Of a stretch of DNA of 64,000 nt, positions 59,787 to 64,000 are shown one piece after another. The stretch spans positions 31,492,418-31,556,417 of the forward strand of contig CM056999.1 in NCBI GenBank assembly GCA_029891345.1. Direction: 5' to 3'. Within the stretch, counting starts at the first letter, position 1, and the number at the start of each line of letters is the position of its first letter. The position numbers were made by a program, and so were the translations under genes. Below the pieces are notes generated by a model that had not been told where the DNA came from, did no database searches, and worked only from the letters and a program-made list of their open reading frames with translations. The DNA is from Dryococelus australis (taxonomy: Eukaryota > Arthropoda > Insecta > Phasmatodea > Phasmatidae).

Positions 59787-61462
59787 ATTGAACCAACATC
59801 TGTCTCTGGCATTGGGTCAACATTGGAAAATGTAAGTTGGTCCTATGTCAAAATGTCACTTAGGCCATTGGCTCAACATGCCCTTTTACATTGGCTGTCA
59901 ACTGAAACATGAAGCTAAACCTACATTATTATGCCCATGAAAATTTGCGGTATTCTGCATGCTTTCCTAAATTCTCATTCTTTAAAACATATGCCATATC
60001 AAACAAAAAACCAAAAAGCTGTTTGTTGGAATTGCATTGGTTTATTATGTGTATATTGCAGATCGCCAATCTAATATGATAAAAACCCAAACACTAACTA
60101 ACATTGGTTTTTATGTTGGTTATTCGTATTATTCTGATCAATTACTAAATAATATACTTTTATCTTTCAGAAAGGCATTCACACAGTTATTTATCCACAG
60201 TGAGCAATGTTTTGCGAAGATGTGTAATTGCATACATAATGCCAACTAATAAACAACATTCTGCCAACATTTGTTGCCATTGTTTAAATAAATTATACCT
60301 AATTACAAAAAAATTAAAATACACATTTACCCAATTAATACTCATCACATACCATTCCATATTATAACCTAAAAAATCTATTGGCAGATATCAGATTCTA
60401 ACCCATTAATCTTCGATTAGCAGCGCAACATCTTATCTACTAGAATACTGCAACTTGTTGTTCAGTAAATTACTGTAACTTGTTATTAGCAATACAGAAA
60501 TACCTATATATCATTATATTCCAGTTCGAATATACAATGTTGGCCCAACATAACAAAATTCATGGCAATTACCAACTATGTCTACCAATATGCTGCAACA
60601 ATCAGCCATCCATGATCATTAAAGTTTAGTTGAAACAAAAATAGTATGTTTTAAAATCCTAACTGGTAATCATACATAAAAAATTACTGATAGTTTTATA
60701 ATTGCATACATCATATTCAGTATTGTTGGAAATATGTTAGGTACATAATGTTGGACAAACCAGCCAATAAACTAAAGAAAAAGTACTAATTATCAACTGT
60801 TTGGTCTCCAACATTATCTCAACATAAGATTAATAAAACACAAATCAAAGAAAAATATTCATTCATATGAAAAACATTTGCACTTCATTAAATATGGGAA
60901 AGTGACATTGTTTTCATTAATAATACCTATTCCCTAATGTTGAATCAAAATTATGTTTATACAGTACGTTGGCAGAACAATACTTATTAGTTGGCATTAT
61001 GTATGCAATAACACATGTTCGCAAACCATTGCTAACTGTGGATAAATTACTGTTCGAAAGCCTTTCTGAAAGAGAAAAGAATATTATTTAGCAAATGATC
61101 AAAATATTATGAATAACCAACATAATTCCAACCGTAGATAGTAGTTTGGTTTCTGTCATATTCGATTGGTGATCTGTAATATACACACAATAAACCAATG
61201 TAAAGCAAACAAAGAGCATTTTGGTTTTTTGATTTCTATGGCATATGTTTGAAAGAAAGAGAATTTAGGGAAGAGTTTAGGAAACCATAAATTTTCATTG
61301 GGCCATTAAAGTAGGCTGAGAATCATATTGCAGTTGCCAGCCAATGCAAAAATACATGTTGGGCCAACTTTGCCCTGAGAGACATTTTGATGTTGGGCCA
61401 ACTTATGTTTTCTAACATTGGCCTACTGCCAGAGTCTGATGTTTAGCCAACGTTGGGTCAAT
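59787..61462. repeat. Long palindrome inserted in polymerase, about 490-bp arms
   Basis: The left arm (59787-60275) matches the right arm (60975-61462) in reverse complement. Landmarks are attgaaccaac/gttgggtcaat at the ends, aaaatgtaagttgg/ccaacttatgtttt, aaaacatatgccata, attgcattggtttatt, atattgcagatc, tatccacag and cataatgccaactaataa. The spacer is 700 bp. The arms are rich in ttgggccaac-like words. No transposase. It may be a long-TIR non-autonomous element or a foldback. Confidence 0.75.
60388..60452 (-). repeat. Weak tRNA-like sequence in palindrome spacer
   Basis: On the minus strand tagataagatgttgcgctg (A-box-like) is followed by gggttagaatctg (B-box-like) and then a T-run. Degenerate, low confidence. 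Confidence 0.3.
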
Positions 61463-62400
61463 AACATTTATGTATGTTTGCCAGACAACCATGGCCATGA
61501 AAATATATTTAAAATATAATTAGTTTATCTATTAAAAAACCAAATGTTTAAGCATACATTGAAAATTATGTTTTTTCTCATCCCAAACTTTCTATGGAGC
61601 ATTGTTGGAATTATGTTGGTTACACAATGTTGGCCCAATTCACGAAAAATGACCAAACACCAACCATTTGATTCCCAACATTGTTCCAACATAAAACCAG
61701 CTGAACATATCTAATAGAAAAAATGGTCAGTATCTTGAAAAACATTTTCATCTCATACAATACTAGAAATAAAAATTGTTTTCATTAAGAATAACTATTC
61801 CCTAACTTCGATATTAAAGTGTTGGTTGTACGCCTACAGTGCTGGCCCAACATAAAAAATAATACCAATTACATACCAAGTTATTGCCAACATTTAGCAA
61901 ACATCAACCTTCACATTACATTTTATACAAAAACACTTATGTATAAAAAACCAAAATTTTAAGCAAACATAAAACATTATTGTTTTTTTTTTCTTTCCCA
62001 AAATATTACTGAGTATTGTGTTGGAAATTTAGTTTCACAATGTTGGCAAAACTAAAAAAAAAGTGCCAATCGCCAACTATTTGGTTACGAACAATGTCCT
62101 AACATAAAACCAACTACACATATTTCAAAGGAAAATTGGCAGTATTGTGAAAAATATTTGTGTTCCTTAACATACAAGAAAAAAACATTGTTTCAACTAA
62201 TATTATCTTTTCCCTAGATTTGCCATAAAATGTTGGTTTTACAGTGTCGGCCCAACATAAATATACATACACATTACTAACAATACATCTACCAACTTGT
62301 TGCCAACATTTAGTCAACCATTTCAAAGTTTTCAAAAATTGCTCTTACAAAATGTTGTGGCATTTTTTATATAGTGAAGTGTTGATGTATGTTTTCTAAG
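60530..62400. repeat. Tandem repeat of about 415-430 bp, tgttggcccaaca-rich
   Basis: Unit starts (attgttggaaatatgttagg and relatives) lie near 60725, 61602 and 62017. The last two are 415 bp apart, and the first is about twice that distance away because the palindrome arm intervenes. Each unit carries ttggtctccaacat/ttgattcccaacat, a ttttcattaa-type stretch and a closing tgttggcccaacataa word. The repeated 13-mer tgttggcccaaca is nearly self-complementary. No coding. Confidence 0.65.
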
Positions 62401-62559
62401 GTATCTCATTAAAATTTTCTCTTAAAGTTGTTTGCTTGGCATATTGAGTTGCGCCAACATTGTTTTCGTGTATGTATATTACCCAAAATATTGCCAAACT
62501 TTCCAACCAAATGCCAAACATTGGAGCAATGTATGTTGTTACTTGCGTTACCGCAGGCG

Positions 62560-64000
62560 AATGGGCTGGTTATATTTTGGCAGACACTTGCCACCTTTGC
62601 TCTAACCCTTTCAGTAGAGTATACTGGAAGGTTCATGATCATAACCACTTCACCAGTTTTCCTTGGGGCGGCATGTAACAACTGTGACAAGCACCGCAGC
62701 TGTCCCAAGTGTCTGCCAATCCTGTTTCAGATCTTGGCATTTGATGCACATTTCATCGTCACTCAGCTTGGATACGACATGGAGGACATATTTATCATTC
62801 CCAATACTGAAGTGAAGTTAATAACCTTCTCAAATGATTGGGTGACAACTTCACGATCCAGTTTATCGATACCTACGGATTCATGTCTGCCAGCCTCGCT
62901 ACTCTTGCACATATACAACCGACCACCAAATTCAAGACAACGGCTGCATTATTCACCGATCCCCGGCAGCTGGAGTTGGTTACTCACAAAGGAGTGTTCC
63001 CATATGATTACATCACATCGTTGGGGACTCTCGACGAGCTACAGCTGCCAGAAGTGGCCGCCTTTCACAACCATCTCACCAGTTGTGGAATTAGAACCAA
63101 AGACTACAATCACACACAGACGGTCTGGGAGGTATTTGGATGCACATCGCTTCGCGACTTTTCCAAGCTGTACCTCCATACTGAAATATTGATTTTGTGC
63201 AATATCTTTGAGAACTTCTGGGGTCTTTGTCTATCAATGTATGGACTGGACTGTGTCTGATATGTCAGTGCTCCTGCATTCTCATTTGATTCTATGCTGT
63301 GTAAGACAGGTGTGAAGCTGAAACATCTAGTGGACTATGACACCCACCTGTTTGTTGAGTCTGGTATTCGTGGAGGGGTGTCCCAGTGCATCACACATCA
63401 CATGGTGTCAAACAACAAGTACTTGCCCGATACATTTGATACCACTTGGCTATCTACCTACCTCCAGTATGTGGATGCAAACCACTTAAATGGATGTGCA
63501 ATGTCCCTACCACTGTCATATGGCAGCTTTGAATGTACCGGCATGGATATTGACGTGATGTCCATACCGTACGATGGTTCGATTGGATACATACTGGATA
63601 CATACATATTGGATACATACACTCCACGAAGAACATAGAGACCTGCTGTTCCTGCCAGTCAACGAATGTCCTCCCGGGTTCAAACAACCCAAGCTAATGA
63701 CAACACTTGAGGGGAAGATGCATTAAATCATGCACTTTGTCACCCTCAAGCAGGCGTTAGCACATGGGTTATTCCTGAAGGATTTCCGACCTGTCTTGAA
63801 TTTCTGCAGGAATGCGTGGTTGAAGACCTACCTTGAGCTGAACACTGTGAAATGCCAGGCTGCCACGAACACCTTCGAGTGGGACTTCTTCAAGCTGATG
63901 AACAATGCTACATACGGCAAGCTGCTGGAGAACAAATGCAAATGTCAACGGATGGAGCTTGTCTGCAAAAAAAGTGCGGGCGAAGAATCTCATCTCCAAA
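62560..64000 (+). pseudogene. Polinton-like DNA polymerase B, exonuclease and polymerase part
   Basis: Resumption of the gene after the repeat insert, cut by the window end. In order: a zinc-knuckle motif CHLC (62589-62600), HDHNHF (62629-62646) and GAACNNC (62665-62685, next frame); exonuclease II FDAHFIV (62738-62758); a long frame at 62838-63258 with CTSLRDFSKLYL; a TGA after GLDCV; then SAPAFSFDSMLCKTGVKLKHL, GIRGGVSQC and NNKY. Motif A is VDANHLNGCAMS (63471-63506), where a Tyr normally follows the Leu and Asn is seen instead. A local duplication of a gatacatac unit (63586-63617) causes a frameshift. Motif B is KLMNNATYGKLLEN (63892-63933). Motif C lies beyond the window. At least three frameshifts and two stops make it inactive. 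Confidence 0.83.

Overview
The window looks like nuclear DNA of an invertebrate animal, most probably an arthropod. It is AT-rich with no operons and no long intact genes. It carries Polinton/Maverick, Ty3/gypsy and Tc1/mariner protein remnants, several tRNA-derived SINE-like heads, and many satellites, microsatellites and long inverted repeats. An insect is favoured from the style of these families, but the species cannot be settled from the sequence. I found no host gene I can name. Every recognisable protein belongs to a mobile element, and all of them are broken.

Layout. 0-10 kb: diverged interspersed repeats, of which two modules return at 20-23 kb; a giant imperfect inverted repeat (arms about 3.39-4.91 and 6.76-7.67 kb); three consecutive tandem arrays with units of about 115, 86 and 72 bp at 8.5-10.2 kb. 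10-24 kb: mostly featureless AT-rich DNA, with a 10-bp-period minisatellite (15.5 kb), a degenerate C2HC zinc-finger fragment (17 kb) and a palindrome whose two arms both keep the same short peptide (18.4-19.5 kb). 24.3-25.2 kb: a 41-bp minisatellite of 21 units. 29.5-30 kb: a tight inverted repeat. 30.3-31.5 kb: a broken finger/linker/polymerase-N-like fragment. 35.2-37.6 kb: a zinc-finger ORF enclosed by long inverted arms made of 119-bp subrepeats. 38-39.4 kb: a trinucleotide microsatellite, then a CpG-dense stretch. 40.7-42.1 kb: two transposase shreds. 42.5-43.5 kb: direct terminal repeats of TRIM-like form. 45.5-46.7 kb, minus strand: a Polinton integrase pseudogene with chromodomain. 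49.4-50.6 kb: a full-length Tc1-like element with terminal inverted repeats, a TA target duplication, and a 337-codon frame spoiled only by three stop codons. 51.75-51.99 kb: a TA-flanked MITE. 53-56.6 kb, minus strand: a Ty3/gypsy 3' end (integrase, polypurine tract, LTR) whose integrase is split by a 1.27-kb insert that is itself a tandem duplication. 57.1-57.5 kb: a minisatellite. 57.9-64 kb: a Polinton protein-primed DNA polymerase B pseudogene with N-terminal C2HC fingers, split by about 2.8 kb of palindromic and tandem repeats rich in GTTGGCCCAAC-like motifs, and running off the window end.

How the parts relate. Integrase (minus, 45.5 kb) and polymerase B (plus, 57.9 kb) are the two hallmark Polinton genes and could be the two flanks of one decayed Polinton later invaded by Tc1, gypsy, MITE and satellite DNA. 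Four loci (17, 30.5, 36.8 and 58.1 kb) carry, or may carry, the same zinc-finger and linker layout found at the N-terminus of this polymerase. The window is best read as a graveyard of nested elements. Repeat boundaries were judged by eye and are approximate.
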